DNA of 33,986 bases from an uncultured Prevotellaceae bacterium (GCA_902761905.1 CACWMK010000032.1:1-33986); one strand, 5' to 3'. Positions 8,455-17,785 are shown, numbered from the stretch's first letter. The notes: generated by a model not told the origin, from the sequence alone. Translations and numbers: made by a program.

Positions 8455-9454
8455 TAGAAATAAGCTCGAGGATTTTTTGGCGGGCAGGCTTGCCTGTTTC
8501 AGTCAGTGGTATCTGGTCTATGTGCTGATATAGTTTGGGACGATGATACTTGGGCAGATGCTCCTCGCAGATGGCTCGCGCTTCGTCAGTGTCACCTTCT
8601 GTCAACAGCACCACTATCTCACCGAATTTCTCATTTTTCTTCTTACTTATTATATAAGGTACGCGCACGTAGGGTTTCAGTTCGCGCTCCACCTCTTCTA
8701 TCTGTATCTTTATACCACCAGAACATATCACATTGTCCTTGCGACCCATCACACGGAATCGGCCATCAGGCTTCAGCTCTACAATATCATTCGTTGTTAG
8801 TGTATCTGCACACACCTCAGGAGCATCTATCGCCAGGCAACCTTCATCTGTGGTACTAAGCTTTACCGTTGGGAATGGTATATACCACTCTGACGCCTCA
8901 GGGCCACTGATGCGTCGCAATGCTATATGCGACAGAGTCTCTGTCATGCCATAAGTACTCCACACAGCATTAGGGAACTTCCTTAGCTCAGCCTCCATAG
9001 CATCATCTATTGCCCCACCACCTATTATCAGATGTCGGATAGCCATCAGTCGCTCCCTCTCCTCAGGCACCTGCAATGAGTTATACACCTGCATCGGCAC
9101 CATAGCGGCAAAATCTAATTGACAATTGACAATTCTTGGCTGAGCCAAGCGGCAAAGCCGAGCGGATAATTGATAGTTATTTGCTAAGGGATGGCCGCTT
9201 GGCTCTACACTTATCAATTTGAGGCCGCGCTCAATTGAGCGAACTACCATCATCTTGCCTGCTATATAGTCAGTACTCATACACAGCAGAGCAGTATCGC
9301 CTGGTTTCAGTCCCAGGAAGTCACAGGTTATCCTGGCAGAATTCAGCATCATGCGCTTCTCCACCATCATACGTTTAGGCTCACCAGTACTCCCCGATGT
9401 CTTCACCTCCACGTACTCCGAATCATTATACCACTCCTCAACAAACTTCTTCAT
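8450..9454 (-). CDS. menE: o-Succinylbenzoate-CoA ligase with an in-frame repeat insertion
   Basis: Predicted to activate o-succinylbenzoate with ATP and CoA in menaquinone synthesis. The AMP-binding P-loop TSGSTGEPK is at residues 19-27, YGMTETLSH is the A5-type motif, and MGRKDNVICSGGIKIQ with TGKPARQKI near the end are ligase C-domain motifs. At 334 residues it is the short Bacteroidota form. Residues about 91-114 are encoded by a repeat and interrupt the stretch between GHPLA and AAMVPMQVYNSL. The start overlaps the end of menC by 17 nt, so translation is probably coupled. It is the last gene of the men operon. Confidence 0.92.
   Translation of the reverse strand: MKKFVEEWYNDSEYVEVKTSGSTGEPKRMMVEKRMMLNSARITCDFLGLKPGDTALLCMSTDYIAGKMMVVRSIERGLKLISVEPSGHPLANNYQLSARLCRLAQPRIVNCQLDFAAMVPMQVYNSLQVPEERERLMAIRHLIIGGGAIDDAMEAELRKFPNAVWSTYGMTETLSHIALRRISGPEASEWYIPFPTVKLSTTDEGCLAIDAPEVCADTLTTNDIVELKPDGRFRVMGRKDNVICSGGIKIQIEEVERELKPYVRVPYIISKKKNEKFGEIVVLLTEGDTDEARAICEEHLPKYHRPKLYQHIDQIPLTETGKPARQKILELISR
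9115..9183 (-). repeat. Repeat inserted in frame in menE
   Basis: The insert combines an AATTGACAATTGACAATT tract with a 20-nt core (9144-9163). The reverse complement of that core, GCTCGGCTTTGCCGCTTGGC, occurs exactly at 13962-13981 in menF and at 28358-28377 in another gene. A CTTGGC-TGA-GCCAAG hairpin overlaps it. It is translated as about 23 residues with no stop. Confidence 0.75.
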
Positions 9455-10475
9455 CTTCTTTATCTAAAAACAACATATCACCCTGGATAGTGAGGGGCAT
9501 GGGGATATTATCAGTGAACAGCTGACCAGTACCCAGTCCCTGTGGCATGGTGATATTATCACCATACACATCAGCTGCAAACTGGGCGATAGCATTCAGT
9601 CCGATGTTACTCTCCAAGGCAGATGTTATCCACGAACCTATACCCAGGTCCTTTGCTGTACTGATCCATTCTCTGCATCCCATCATTCCACCATGCAGCG
9701 ATGGTTTCAGTATGATGTATCGTGGTTTGATGATTTCCAGCATGTGTCGCTTTATCTCCGGATCGTTCATGCCTATAAGTTCCTCGTCGAGTGCGATAGG
9801 CAGTGGTGACTCTCTGCACAGTTCTGCCATATATGCCCACTGGCCCTGCTTGATAGGCTGCTCTATCGAGTGGATATTATACTGCGAAAGCAACTCAAGT
9901 TTATACAGCGCCTCTTCGTATGTAAATCCGCCATTGGCATCCAGTCGCAGTTCCACCTCATGATGCGAGAAATGTTCGCGTATCTTCTTTACCAGATCAA
10001 ACTCCTTCTCAAAGTCGATGGCACCAATCTTCAGTTTCACGCATCGGAACCCAAGTTTCAGTTTCTCCTCCATGCGCTGCAGCATCTCCTCGTAGTTGCC
10101 CATCCACACCAGTCCGTTGATGGTGATACCAACCTCACCACGCGCAAAGGCATTATCAAATAGCTTATCACCATTTTGCAGATTAAGCAGAGCCGTTTCC
10201 AGTCCAAACAGCATCGATGGATAGTCGCGCATGGCTTCATAGTCTATCTCGCCAGTCATACAAAACACCTCGCAAAACTTATGCAGCTTCGCCATGTAGA
10301 TATCATCGCCCATAGCATCACAACTCAGGTCGGGCAATGGTGCACACTCACCCACTCCATGACGCTCACCATCGCGCAGATGTATAAGCCATATCTTGCG
10401 GGTTAAATAAACCCCGCGAGAAGTCCCCGAGGGTTGCTTAAAATGCAACAATCTATGTTCTATTTCAAATCGCAT
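9438..10475 (-). CDS. menC: o-Succinylbenzoate synthase
   Basis: Enolase-superfamily enzyme that dehydrates SHCHC to o-succinylbenzoate. The 345-residue protein has the catalytic lysine in CVKLKIGA, the metal-binding acids in LRLDANGGF, IEQPIKQG and ALDEELIG, and the second catalytic lysine in ILKPSLHGG, in the canonical order of the family. It lies between menB (42-nt gap) and menE (17-nt overlap), which supports the menaquinone role over the related dipeptide epimerases. The ATG at 10475 begins the conserved capping domain (MRFEIEHRLLHFKQPSGTSRG). Confidence 0.94.
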   Translation of the reverse strand: MRFEIEHRLLHFKQPSGTSRGVYLTRKIWLIHLRDGERHGVGECAPLPDLSCDAMGDDIYMAKLHKFCEVFCMTGEIDYEAMRDYPSMLFGLETALLNLQNGDKLFDNAFARGEVGITINGLVWMGNYEEMLQRMEEKLKLGFRCVKLKIGAIDFEKEFDLVKKIREHFSHHEVELRLDANGGFTYEEALYKLELLSQYNIHSIEQPIKQGQWAYMAELCRESPLPIALDEELIGMNDPEIKRHMLEIIKPRYIILKPSLHGGMMGCREWISTAKDLGIGSWITSALESNIGLNAIAQFAADVYGDNITMPQGLGTGQLFTDNIPMPLTIQGDMLFLDKEDEEVC

Positions 10476-10517
10476 ATTATCAATCTTTAAAATCCGTGTA
10501 ATCCGTAGGCCATAAGA

Positions 10518-11369
10518 TTACGGCATTTTCGGGTACTTTTTAAAGTTTGGTTTGCGCTTCTCCAGGAATGCCTTTCCACCCTCCTGAGCCTCGTCCAGGA
10601 AGTAGTAAAGCATGGTAGCATCGCCAGCCAGTTCCTGTATACCTGCCTGACCATCCAGTTCTGCATTCAGTCCGGCCTTAATCATACGCAGTGCCAGTGG
10701 CGAGCGTTCCATCATGGTCTCAGCCCACTCCACGCACTCATCTTCCAATCGCTCGATGGGCACCACCTTGTTTACCATACCCATCTCCTCTGCTTCCTTG
10801 GCTGTGTACTGGCGACAGAGGAACCATATCTCGCGGGCCTTCTTCTGACCAACGATACGTGCCAAGTACGAAGAACCGAAACCTGCATCAAACGAACCCA
10901 CCTTAGGACCGGTCTGACCAAAGATCGCATTCTCCGATGCGATAGTCAGGTCGCACACCAGGTGCAACACGTGTCCACCACCTATGGCATAACCGTTCAC
11001 CATCGCAATCACGGGCTTGGGCAGTCGGCGTATCTGCATCTGCACATCCAGCACGCTCAGTCGGGGCACACCCTCTTCGTCTACATATCCTCCACGACCT
11101 TTCACGTGCATATCGCCACCACTGCAGAATGCGTGCTTCACGTCAGCCAGAGTCTTACCCTCGGGCACCTCGCTCATAGCTCCTGTAAGCAGCACCACAC
11201 TTATGTCCTGCATCTCGCGACACATCGCAAAAGCCTGACTCAACTCCCAAGTGGTCTTAGGTGTAAAGGCGTTACGATATCTCGCACGGTTGATGGTAAT
11301 CTTTGCTATACCATTATATTTCTCGAAAAGTATTTCCTTAAACTCTCTTATCGTTTGCCAGTTTCTCAT
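10518..11369 (-). CDS. menB: 1,4-Dihydroxy-2-naphthoyl-CoA synthase
   Basis: Crotonase-fold enzyme that closes the second ring of menaquinone by Dieckmann condensation of o-succinylbenzoyl-CoA. The 283-residue protein has [24 protein letters not shown], containing the MenB-specific flexible loop after the oxyanion-hole glycines, and [21 protein letters not shown] and [19 protein letters not shown] with the MenB active-site Asp. The ATG at 11369 lies inside the menD coding region, overlapping it by 32 nt, and is placed so that the conserved N-terminus ([20 protein letters not shown]) is included. Confidence 0.96.
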   Translation of the reverse strand: MRNWQTIREFKEILFEKYNGIAKITINRARYRNAFTPKTTWELSQAFAMCREMQDISVVLLTGAMSEVPEGKTLADVKHAFCSGGDMHVKGRGGYVDEEGVPRLSVLDVQMQIRRLPKPVIAMVNGYAIGGGHVLHLVCDLTIASENAIFGQTGPKVGSFDAGFGSSYLARIVGQKKAREIWFLCRQYTAKEAEEMGMVNKVVPIERLEDECVEWAETMMERSPLALRMIKAGLNAELDGQAGIQELAGDATMLYYFLDEAQEGGKAFLEKRKPNFKKYPKMP

Positions 11370-13029
11370 TTTTCAATATCTGATAATATGATTTAATAAT
11401 ACGCTCATCCTCCTCTGGATCGGTAAAGATCTCAAGCAGTACCGGACGATTTGATTTCTTGTTCAACAGTGAGTCGACACCCTTCTGCATCTCCTCCATA
11501 TTGGTTGCCTTCAGGTAGCGGATGTTGTTCTGCTTGCAGATGCCCTGGGCTGTAGTCTGATGCGCACCCGAGATAAAGCTGTCGCGAACAGGACTCTTCT
11601 CCAAGCCTTTCAGCATATTGAAGATAGCACCCTTACCATTGTTCAGAACTACTATATGCAGGTTGCCGTTCAGGTTCTGGTTCCACAGTGCATTCTGATC
11701 GTAGAAGAAACTCAGGTCGCCCAGCACACACAGCACCTTCTCATCGCCAGTAACTATCGAACAACCTGCGGCTGTCGACAGCGAACCGTCGATACCGTTC
11801 ACACCACGGTTGCAGAACACATAGTGCTTGGCATACATGTTGGCCAGACGGATAGGACTGCTGTTGCCATAATGGATATAGCGATAGATAGCCTTGCCCA
11901 ACTTGTCCTCCAGATACTTCACTGCGGCCATCTGCGAATATTCGGGTTCAAACTTCATAACACGATAAGCTGCCAGTCGTGTGGCCTGGTCCCAACGGGC
12001 CTTGAATGTAGCTGTCGAACTGATGGCCTTAAACTTGATGGCATTCACCAAGTCCTCTATCACATCAGCTGCACTACCCTCTATCACACCATACAGTTGC
12101 ATCGATGTGTCGTGTATGCTGCCGTCCTCGGTCACTGCCCAGATGTGCACATCCTTCAGTCCGCGCAACCATTTCTTCATACGCTTGCTCACCAGTGTGT
12201 CACCTAGATACAACACAAAGTCGGGCTGATATGCGGGGTTATCGCCAAGCACGTGTATCACCTCGTCGAAGTTGGTTCCGCCCTTACCCACGCTCAGCGA
12301 CTCGTGTACCACCACAGCACACTGCGACAGCATGAACAGTTCCTGCGGAATCAGTTCCTCTGTCGACATCTGTCCTATCACCACCATTGGTTTCTTGGCG
12401 GCAGCAAACTGTCCTGCACACTCCAGTGATATCAGCGACTGGTTACATCTTGGTGTCAACAGTTGTATCACACGCTCCTCAGGCAGCTTCTCCACATTAT
12501 ACTCAAACAGCGGTTCCGATATAGGCACATTGATATGCACAGGGCCGCAACCATGATGGCGTGTCTCGTTCAGAGCCTCGTTTATCAAGCGGTTGCAATA
12601 CCAGTGCATCTCGTCGTCGGTAGGCTCTGGCAAGCTCACTGCCTTCTTCACAAATCTGCCCAACGCATCCTTCTGTGGCAGCGTCTGTCCGTCCAACTGG
12701 TCTATCCACTGCTCTGGTCTGTCGGCCGAAATCACTATCAGCGGCATGTGCTGATAGTAAGCCTCGGCCACAGCAGGTGCCAGGTTCAGCAGGGCTGTAC
12801 CCGATGTAACGCACACCACCACAGGACGGTGCAGCACCTGTGCCATACCCAGCGCATAGAATCCAGCACTACGTTCGTCAGTCACAGGATAGCACTCGAT
12901 ATCAGGACACTCGTTCAGGTTGTGTACTAAAGCCGAGTTGCGGCTACCAGGACAAACCACTGCGTATCTCACACCATGAGCCACCAATAGGCTGGTCAGG
13001 ATGTTTACATTTTCCTTACTGCTATACAT
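11338..13029 (-). CDS. menD: SEPHCHC synthase (2-succinyl-5-enolpyruvyl-6-hydroxy-3-cyclohexene-1-carboxylate synthase)
   Basis: Thiamine-diphosphate enzyme that joins isochorismate and 2-oxoglutarate with loss of CO2, the first committed menaquinone step. The 563-residue protein starts with [17 protein letters not shown], has [13 protein letters not shown] with the ThDP-activating Glu region, [32 protein letters not shown] in the PYR domain, and the ThDP/Mg motif [21 protein letters not shown] in the PP domain. Length is as expected for the family. It overlaps menF by 8 nt upstream and menB by 32 nt downstream, indicating a tight operon. Confidence 0.97.
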   Translation of the reverse strand: MYSSKENVNILTSLLVAHGVRYAVVCPGSRNSALVHNLNECPDIECYPVTDERSAGFYALGMAQVLHRPVVVCVTSGTALLNLAPAVAEAYYQHMPLIVISADRPEQWIDQLDGQTLPQKDALGRFVKKAVSLPEPTDDEMHWYCNRLINEALNETRHHGCGPVHINVPISEPLFEYNVEKLPEERVIQLLTPRCNQSLISLECAGQFAAAKKPMVVIGQMSTEELIPQELFMLSQCAVVVHESLSVGKGGTNFDEVIHVLGDNPAYQPDFVLYLGDTLVSKRMKKWLRGLKDVHIWAVTEDGSIHDTSMQLYGVIEGSAADVIEDLVNAIKFKAISSTATFKARWDQATRLAAYRVMKFEPEYSQMAAVKYLEDKLGKAIYRYIHYGNSSPIRLANMYAKHYVFCNRGVNGIDGSLSTAAGCSIVTGDEKVLCVLGDLSFFYDQNALWNQNLNGNLHIVVLNNGKGAIFNMLKGLEKSPVRDSFISGAHQTTAQGICKQNNIRYLKATNMEEMQKGVDSLLNKKSNRPVLLEIFTDPEEDERIIKSYYQILKNEKLANDKRV

Positions 13030-14239
13030 ATATTAATCTTTTCATTGTTTCCATTTTCGCCTCGGTCTCTTGCCACTCCTGCTCCTCGGTACTGTCTTTC
13101 AGCAGTCCTCCTCCGGCATACAGATGACACTTGTCCCCCTCTATATTCATGCACCTCAACGATACATACAGATGGGTATCGTCCATCTGTAGCGGCCCCA
13201 TAAATCCGCTGTAGTATCTGCGCGGTGTATGCTCGTTCTTCACTATGAAGTTAAACGCTTCGCGCTTGGGCAGTCCGCACACTGCTGGTGTGGGATGCAG
13301 TGCCTGCAGCACGTCGCCTATATGTTCGTTGTCGGCCAACTTAAACGTAAAGTCGCTCCTCAGGTGCACCAAGTTGGCGGCACGCACTGTTCGCGGTCCT
13401 TCCTCTCTGAAATCGCCAGTAAACTGTTCCAGACACTCCGTGATATATGTTGCCACTATGCGTTGCTCCTGTATGTTCTTGGTGCTCCAAGTCAGAGTCT
13501 CGCCTTCGCCATTCAGTTGGTCGCCCTCCAGTTTCATTGTTCCTGCCAATGCAATGGTGCGCCAGTCCTGGGCCTTTCCGTCCAGCAGTATCTCTGGGGT
13601 GGCAGTCAGCCAGCATCCGCTCTGTGGTGTTTCTACCAGTGCGATGAACAGTCGTGGGTACATCTCGCATGCCCTGTAAAACAAGTCCATCTTCTCCACG
13701 CCCGCAGGCATATCCTCATCAGCACACCTTGCCAAGACGATTTTCCTGAAATGCCCGTTCTCCAATTGCGAGTGGTAATTGGCGAAGTCTACTTTGTAGT
13801 ATTTTGACACTTTGTCATCACGCCCATCCTCCCTTTTGTCATCGCGGCCATCATTCTCCTGTCTGTCATCAGGAGCGTTTCCCCTTTTGTCATCGTCACC
13901 CCTCTCGTTCATGTCATCTCGACCACCATTCTCCCTATTGTCATCTCGAGCGTAGTCGAGCGCTCGGCTTTGCCGCTTGGCTTGTCCAAGAGTTCTCTCC
14001 ACGCGCTTCGCTTGGTCGAGATGACAAGTGGCGGTAGAAGGCTCGAGATGACAAATTGTTTTTTCCCCCTCAATCAGCACTACTGGCTGATCGGACTTCA
14101 CTTCGAAGGGGGCTACTACAAAACCGCTGCGGCCGTTCAGGTCGCTTAGCGAACGTAGTTCCACTGGGGTGCCATCCTTTTGTCGGATGATTGTGGCGTG
14201 GTCTTCATGGGGTAGTCGGTATATTGCGTATGCTTGCAT
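13022..14239 (-). CDS. menF: Isochorismate synthase with an expanded in-frame repeat insertion
   Basis: Converts chorismate to isochorismate at the entry to menaquinone synthesis. The C-terminal chorismate-binding domain is recognisable from FRKIVLARCADEDMP, through TPEILL, LAGTMKLEGD and HLRSDFTFKL, to LHPTPAVCGLPK and YYSGFMGPL. The N-terminal part is interrupted at residues about 62-142 by a hydrophilic segment of DDR/DDK/RDDN repeats encoded by a palindromic element plus an in-frame minisatellite. The two halves flank it without a frameshift. The ATG at 14239 overlaps the upstream stop by one base (TGATG); a GTG one codon earlier is possible. Whether the insert affects folding is unknown. 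Confidence 0.93.
   Translation of the reverse strand: MQAYAIYRLPHEDHATIIRQKDGTPVELRSLSDLNGRSGFVVAPFEVKSDQPVVLIEGEKTICHLEPSTATCHLDQAKRVERTLGQAKRQSRALDYARDDNRENGGRDDMNERGDDDKRGNAPDDRQENDGRDDKREDGRDDKVSKYYKVDFANYHSQLENGHFRKIVLARCADEDMPAGVEKMDLFYRACEMYPRLFIALVETPQSGCWLTATPEILLDGKAQDWRTIALAGTMKLEGDQLNGEGETLTWSTKNIQEQRIVATYITECLEQFTGDFREEGPRTVRAANLVHLRSDFTFKLADNEHIGDVLQALHPTPAVCGLPKREAFNFIVKNEHTPRRYYSGFMGPLQMDDTHLYVSLRCMNIEGDKCHLYAGGGLLKDSTEEQEWQETEAKMETMKRLIYV
13813..14053 (-). repeat. Palindromic element and in-frame minisatellite inside menF
   Basis: On the plus strand TGTCAT starts at 13813, 13837, 13864, 13888, 13912 and 13939, spaced 24, 27, 24, 24 and 27 nt, all multiples of three. The last copy opens an 88-nt palindrome-ended element (TGTCATCTCGA at 13939-13949, TCGAGATGACA at 14016-14026), and a further TCGAGATGACA lies at 14043-14053. 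The element contains the 20-nt core shared with menE and the gene at 28081. Confidence 0.85.
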
Positions 14240-14652
14240 CACTTCTTCTGCTTTATTACATAGTTAGTAACTCGCACACTCGATATCAACTCACCCGCAG
14301 TGTCCTTTATATCCACATTCCACACGTGCAGTGTTGTGCCCTTGTGCTGCATTTTTGCATAGGCTGTCACGGTGTCTCCTTCCACCACAGCCTTCACATG
14401 ACTTCCACTCACTTCTATACCCACGCAGGCGCATCCTGGGCATAATGCCGACGATGCTACACCTGCCAGATTCTCAGCCAAAGCCAGCGATGCGCCACCA
14501 CTCAGGAACCCGAATGGTTGGCGATTTCGCTCGTCAACTTTCATTCTCGCCATACAAGTATCAACCTCGGGAGTGGAAATAAACTCCATCCCGAGGGCTG
14601 TACTTAAATTCGGCTTCGCATTAATTATCTCTTTAATCTTCTCTACGTTCAT
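14239..14652 (-). CDS. menI: Hotdog-fold thioesterase, probable DHNA-CoA hydrolase
   Basis: Predicted to hydrolyse 1,4-dihydroxy-2-naphthoyl-CoA to DHNA plus CoA. The 137-residue protein has the PaaI/MenI-like hotdog motif NRQPFGFLSGGASLALAE with a candidate catalytic Glu60, then a helix and strands ending in the usual KGTTLHVWNVDI ... SSVRVTNYV. ATG 14652 is chosen because it gives the family length; an upstream ATG at 14679 lies in repeat sequence. Placement at the head of the men operon, sharing one base with the menF start, supports the menaquinone role. The exact substrate is inference. No separate menH or menA is present in this window. Confidence 0.82.
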   Translation of the reverse strand: MNVEKIKEIINAKPNLSTALGMEFISTPEVDTCMARMKVDERNRQPFGFLSGGASLALAENLAGVASSALCPGCACVGIEVSGSHVKAVVEGDTVTAYAKMQHKGTTLHVWNVDIKDTAGELISSVRVTNYVIKQKK

Positions 14653-14665
14653 TATCTTTTTCTTT

Positions 14666-14749
14666 GATAATAAGAACAAAAGAACATATAAAAAACTTTT
14701 TTTGTTCTTCTGTTCTTCTTATCTAAAATCCCTTTATGTTCTTTTTATC
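14666..14749. repeat. AGAACA-type inverted repeat upstream of the men operon
   Basis: A left arm at 14666-14686 and right arm at 14703-14723 pair at 19 of 21 positions around an A6/T6-rich loop; a third partial arm is at 14737-14749. It fills the 102-nt gap between the last ROK gene and menI. No T tract follows on the minus strand, so terminator function is doubtful; processing or RBS control is possible. Confidence 0.65.
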
Positions 14750-14754
14750 TAAAA

Positions 14755-15735
14755 CTACTTAAACAGCGAGTACTCCGGCACGCTCCACGCCAGTGCACTG
14801 GCGCCCAGCACATCACGCTCACGGTCATCAAGCTTCGACACAAGTATCTTTACCTTGCCTCGCAGATTACCGAACACATGATCCTCAAACGACTCGCACG
14901 TCGGATCAATCAACCACTTACCTGCGTGCGATATACCACCTGTCAGGATGATGGCCTCGGGGTCAACTATCGATGCATAGTTGGCAAGTCCCAGTCCCAG
15001 TATCTCTCCTGTACGGCGATATACCTCGATAGCCAGCTCGTCGCCCTGGTCACAGCACTCCTTGATGGTGCGTGGCGACATCTTCTCCAAATCGCGCATC
15101 AGCGATGGTTTGTCGCTCTCTGCCAATATCTCTCTGGCGGTATTGATGATACCTGCAGCACCAACATAAGCCTCCAGACATCCGTCGTGTCCACATCCGC
15201 ACTTACGTCCGTGGTTCACCACACAGGTGTGTCCGAACTCTCCTGCATAGCCGTTATGTCCGGTATGGTCGTCGCCAGCCGAGAAGAAACAGCTGCCCAG
15301 TCCTACTCCCAGACTCAAGATGATGAAGTTTTTCATACCGTGTGCACATCCGAAGGTATACTCACCCAGAGCACTCACGTGGGCATCGTTCGACAGTCCC
15401 ACTGCCAGTCCTATACGGTCTCTCAGCATAGCGCTCAGGGGCACAATCCCTTTCCATGGCAGGTTGGCAGCATTCTCTATACAGCCTGACACCGAACTGG
15501 CACTTGGCGAGCTCACACCTATCGAGCGGATAGTCTCGTAGCCGCCATTAGCCTCCACCAGTGTTACGATCTTGTCGCTCAGTGCTGTCACGAAGTTATT
15601 CACATCGGGATAGTCGCTGGTCAGGAAGTGTTCCTCTGCCAGGATGTTTCCACGGATATCCACAATTGCATAGGTCGTACTCTCATTACTGATGTCTACG
15701 CCTACCACCTTTGTTTTAATCTGATACTCATACAT
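14755..15735 (-). CDS. ROK-family protein, copy 1 (no HTH)
   Basis: A 326-residue actin-fold ROK protein. It has the zinc-binding signature EFGH (166-169) followed by C179-G-C181-GHDG-C186-LE and a NDA segment with the catalytic-type Asp117. The phosphate-binding loop normally DIGGT is DISNESTT, and the second Gly-rich loop is SLGVGLGS instead of TLGTGIGGG. There is no N-terminal winged-helix domain, so it is not a classic ROK repressor, while the altered phosphate loop makes sugar-kinase activity uncertain. It is the third gene of a tandem set, 20 nt after copy 2, and all three end in the same EYSLFK. It could be a sugar kinase, sensor or structural paralog. Confidence 0.85.
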   Translation of the reverse strand: MYEYQIKTKVVGVDISNESTTYAIVDIRGNILAEEHFLTSDYPDVNNFVTALSDKIVTLVEANGGYETIRSIGVSSPSASSVSGCIENAANLPWKGIVPLSAMLRDRIGLAVGLSNDAHVSALGEYTFGCAHGMKNFIILSLGVGLGSCFFSAGDDHTGHNGYAGEFGHTCVVNHGRKCGCGHDGCLEAYVGAAGIINTAREILAESDKPSLMRDLEKMSPRTIKECCDQGDELAIEVYRRTGEILGLGLANYASIVDPEAIILTGGISHAGKWLIDPTCESFEDHVFGNLRGKVKILVSKLDDRERDVLGASALAWSVPEYSLFK

Positions 15736-15755
15736 ATCTTATCGGTCTAGTTATA

Positions 15756-16769
15756 TTACTTAAACAATGAATATTCCTTCACGTCCCATGCCAGTGCGCT
15801 TGCTCCCAGCACGTCTCGCTCGCCCTCCTTCAGGATCGATACGAGTATACGGGTTTTGTTCTTGATGTTGTGGAACACGTGCTCCTCAAACGATGCGCGC
15901 ATCGGTTTCAGCAACCATTTTCCGGCCTGTGTCATGTCGCCAGTCAGGATGATTGCCTCAGGATTCAGCACCGAAGCATAGTTGGCAAGCCCCAAACCGA
16001 GTATGTCACCTGTACGACGGAACACCTCGATAGCCACCTTGTCGCCCTTGTAGCAGCAGTCGGCTATGCTCTTGATGCTCAGGTCTGTCAAGTCGCTCAG
16101 CATTGTAGGTTCCTTGCTCTCTGCTATCAGTTCCTCGGCAGTCTTTATCACTCCCTTCTCCGAGCAGTAAGTCTCCAGACAGCCCCTGTTTCCGCAACCG
16201 CACTGACGTCCGTTCACCTCCACACAGGTATGTCCCACCTCACCTGCAAAACCATTATATCCCAGGTGTGGCTGCCCATTCGAGAAGAAGCAGCTGCCCA
16301 GTCCGCCATGACTTATCGATACCACCACAAAGTCCTTCATTCCGTGCGCACTGCCATACGATTTCTCGCTCAGTGCAGTTATATGGGCATCGTTGGCCAC
16401 AGCTACAGCCAGTCCCAGCTGGTCTCTCAGCATAGCAGCCAGAGGTATCACACCCTTCCAGGGCAGGTTGGCAGCATTCTCTATGCATCCTGTTACAGAG
16501 CTTGAGCTGGGTGCACTCACACCCACCGAACGGATCATCTCGTAGCCTCCGTTCTCCTCGACCAGTGCCACCACCCTTTCGCAGAGCGCAGATACATACT
16601 CGTTTATATCCAAGTAGTCGCTGGTCAGGAAGTAGTCCTGTGCCACTATCTCACCCCTGATGTCCACCACTGCATATGTAGTGCGGTCCACACGGATGTC
16701 GATTCCGACCACACGGGTTTTTATTTTATCTACGGTCTCTACGGGATCTCTTCTGTTTTCCATTTCCAT
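15756..16769 (-). CDS. ROK-family protein, copy 2 (no HTH)
   Basis: A 337-residue paralog of the adjacent genes with an N-terminal extension of about ten residues (MEMENRRDPVETVDKIKTR). The zinc motif is EVGHTCVEVNGRQCGCGNRGCLE. The catalytic-type Asp127 sits in VANDAHITAL. The first phosphate loop is DIRVDRTT in place of DIGGT, and the second loop is SISHGGLGS, more divergent than in copy 1. The start ATG is 10 nt after the stop of copy 3; a second ATG two codons later is equally possible. Function is unassigned beyond the ROK fold; sugar binding is likely from the family. Confidence 0.85.
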   Translation of the reverse strand: MEMENRRDPVETVDKIKTRVVGIDIRVDRTTYAVVDIRGEIVAQDYFLTSDYLDINEYVSALCERVVALVEENGGYEMIRSVGVSAPSSSSVTGCIENAANLPWKGVIPLAAMLRDQLGLAVAVANDAHITALSEKSYGSAHGMKDFVVVSISHGGLGSCFFSNGQPHLGYNGFAGEVGHTCVEVNGRQCGCGNRGCLETYCSEKGVIKTAEELIAESKEPTMLSDLTDLSIKSIADCCYKGDKVAIEVFRRTGDILGLGLANYASVLNPEAIILTGDMTQAGKWLLKPMRASFEEHVFHNIKNKTRILVSILKEGERDVLGASALAWDVKEYSLFK

Positions 16770-16779
16770 AACTCCATTA

Positions 16780-17760
16780 TTATTTAAATAGTGAGTATTC
16801 TCTTACTTCCCATGCCAGCACGCTTGCGCCCAGCACATCGTTCTCCACGCGGTCGTCCTCAGATACCAGGAACTTTGTCTTGCCGCATGTATTGTGGAAC
16901 ACGTATCTATCAAACATCTCCTTGGCAGGCTCAAACAGCCATTTCCCGGCTCTCGATATACCTCCTGTGAAGATAAACGCCTCGGGGTCAACCATCGATG
17001 CGTAGTTGGCCAGGCCCAGTCCCAGCATCTCACCTGTGCGGCGATATACCTCGATAGCCAGTTCGTCGCCCTTGTCGCAGCACTCCTTGATGGTACGTGG
17101 CGACAGCTTGTCCAGCTCTCGCATCATCGATGGCTTCTGCGACTGCTGCATCAGCTCCTTGGCAGTAGCTATGATACCCTTGGCGGCAACGTATGTCTCC
17201 AGACATCCCTTGTTTCCGCAACTGCACTTGCGCCCGTCATTCACTATGCATGTATGACCTATCTCACCTGCAAATCCATCGTTGCCCTTGTGTATCATTC
17301 CGTTCGAGAACAGACAACTGCCTATTCCGTTACCCATTGTCATCACCACAAAGTCACGCATGCCTCTGGCCAGTCCGTATGCATGCTCGCCCAGAGCTCT
17401 CACGTCGGCATTGTTGGCCACAGCCACAGCATATCCCGTACGGTCTCTCACCAGCGCTCCCAGGGGTATTATACCCTTCCAAGGCAGGTTAGGTGCATTC
17501 TCTATACTGCTGGTCATAAAGTTTGCGCTCGGTGCACTTATTCCCACCGACCTTATGCTTTCATAGCCGCCGTTATGGTCTACCAGGTCTATTAGTCGTT
17601 CACTTAGAGCCGAGACAAATTGCGTAACATCAGGATAGTCCAGCGTCGGAAAGCTGTCCATCACTATCACATCACCCCTCACGTCAACAATGGCGTAAGT
17701 GGTGGCGTCCAGACTGATGTCTATGCCTATTACTCGTTTCTTTAATATCTCTTGTTCCAT
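16780..17760 (-). CDS. ROK-family protein, copy 3, catalytic Asp replaced
   Basis: A 326-residue paralog and the first gene of the tandem. The zinc site EIGHTCIVNDGRKCSCGNKGCLE is intact. In the position of the catalytic Asp117 of copy 1 it has Asn117 (VANNADVRALGE instead of NDAH), and the first phosphate loop is DISLDATT. On family knowledge this should lack kinase activity, suggesting a binding or regulatory role. The ATG at 17760 is preferred to an in-frame TTG one codon earlier. A strong promoter lies directly upstream, so all three ROK genes, and possibly the men operon behind them, can be read from it. Confidence 0.85.
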   Translation of the reverse strand: MEQEILKKRVIGIDISLDATTYAIVDVRGDVIVMDSFPTLDYPDVTQFVSALSERLIDLVDHNGGYESIRSVGISAPSANFMTSSIENAPNLPWKGIIPLGALVRDRTGYAVAVANNADVRALGEHAYGLARGMRDFVVMTMGNGIGSCLFSNGMIHKGNDGFAGEIGHTCIVNDGRKCSCGNKGCLETYVAAKGIIATAKELMQQSQKPSMMRELDKLSPRTIKECCDKGDELAIEVYRRTGEMLGLGLANYASMVDPEAFIFTGGISRAGKWLFEPAKEMFDRYVFHNTCGKTKFLVSEDDRVENDVLGASVLAWEVREYSLFK

Positions 17761-17785
17761 CAAAGTGTCTTCAGTTATCGTGCAG

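Noticed and set aside
13813-13949. Regularly spaced repeats in menF as a CRISPR array
   Set aside because: Units are 24/27 nt, continuous, without distinct spacers, and in frame with menF.
14755-17760. ROK genes as transcriptional repressors of the NagC/XylR type
   Set aside because: All three start directly with the actin-like fold and lack the N-terminal winged-helix domain.
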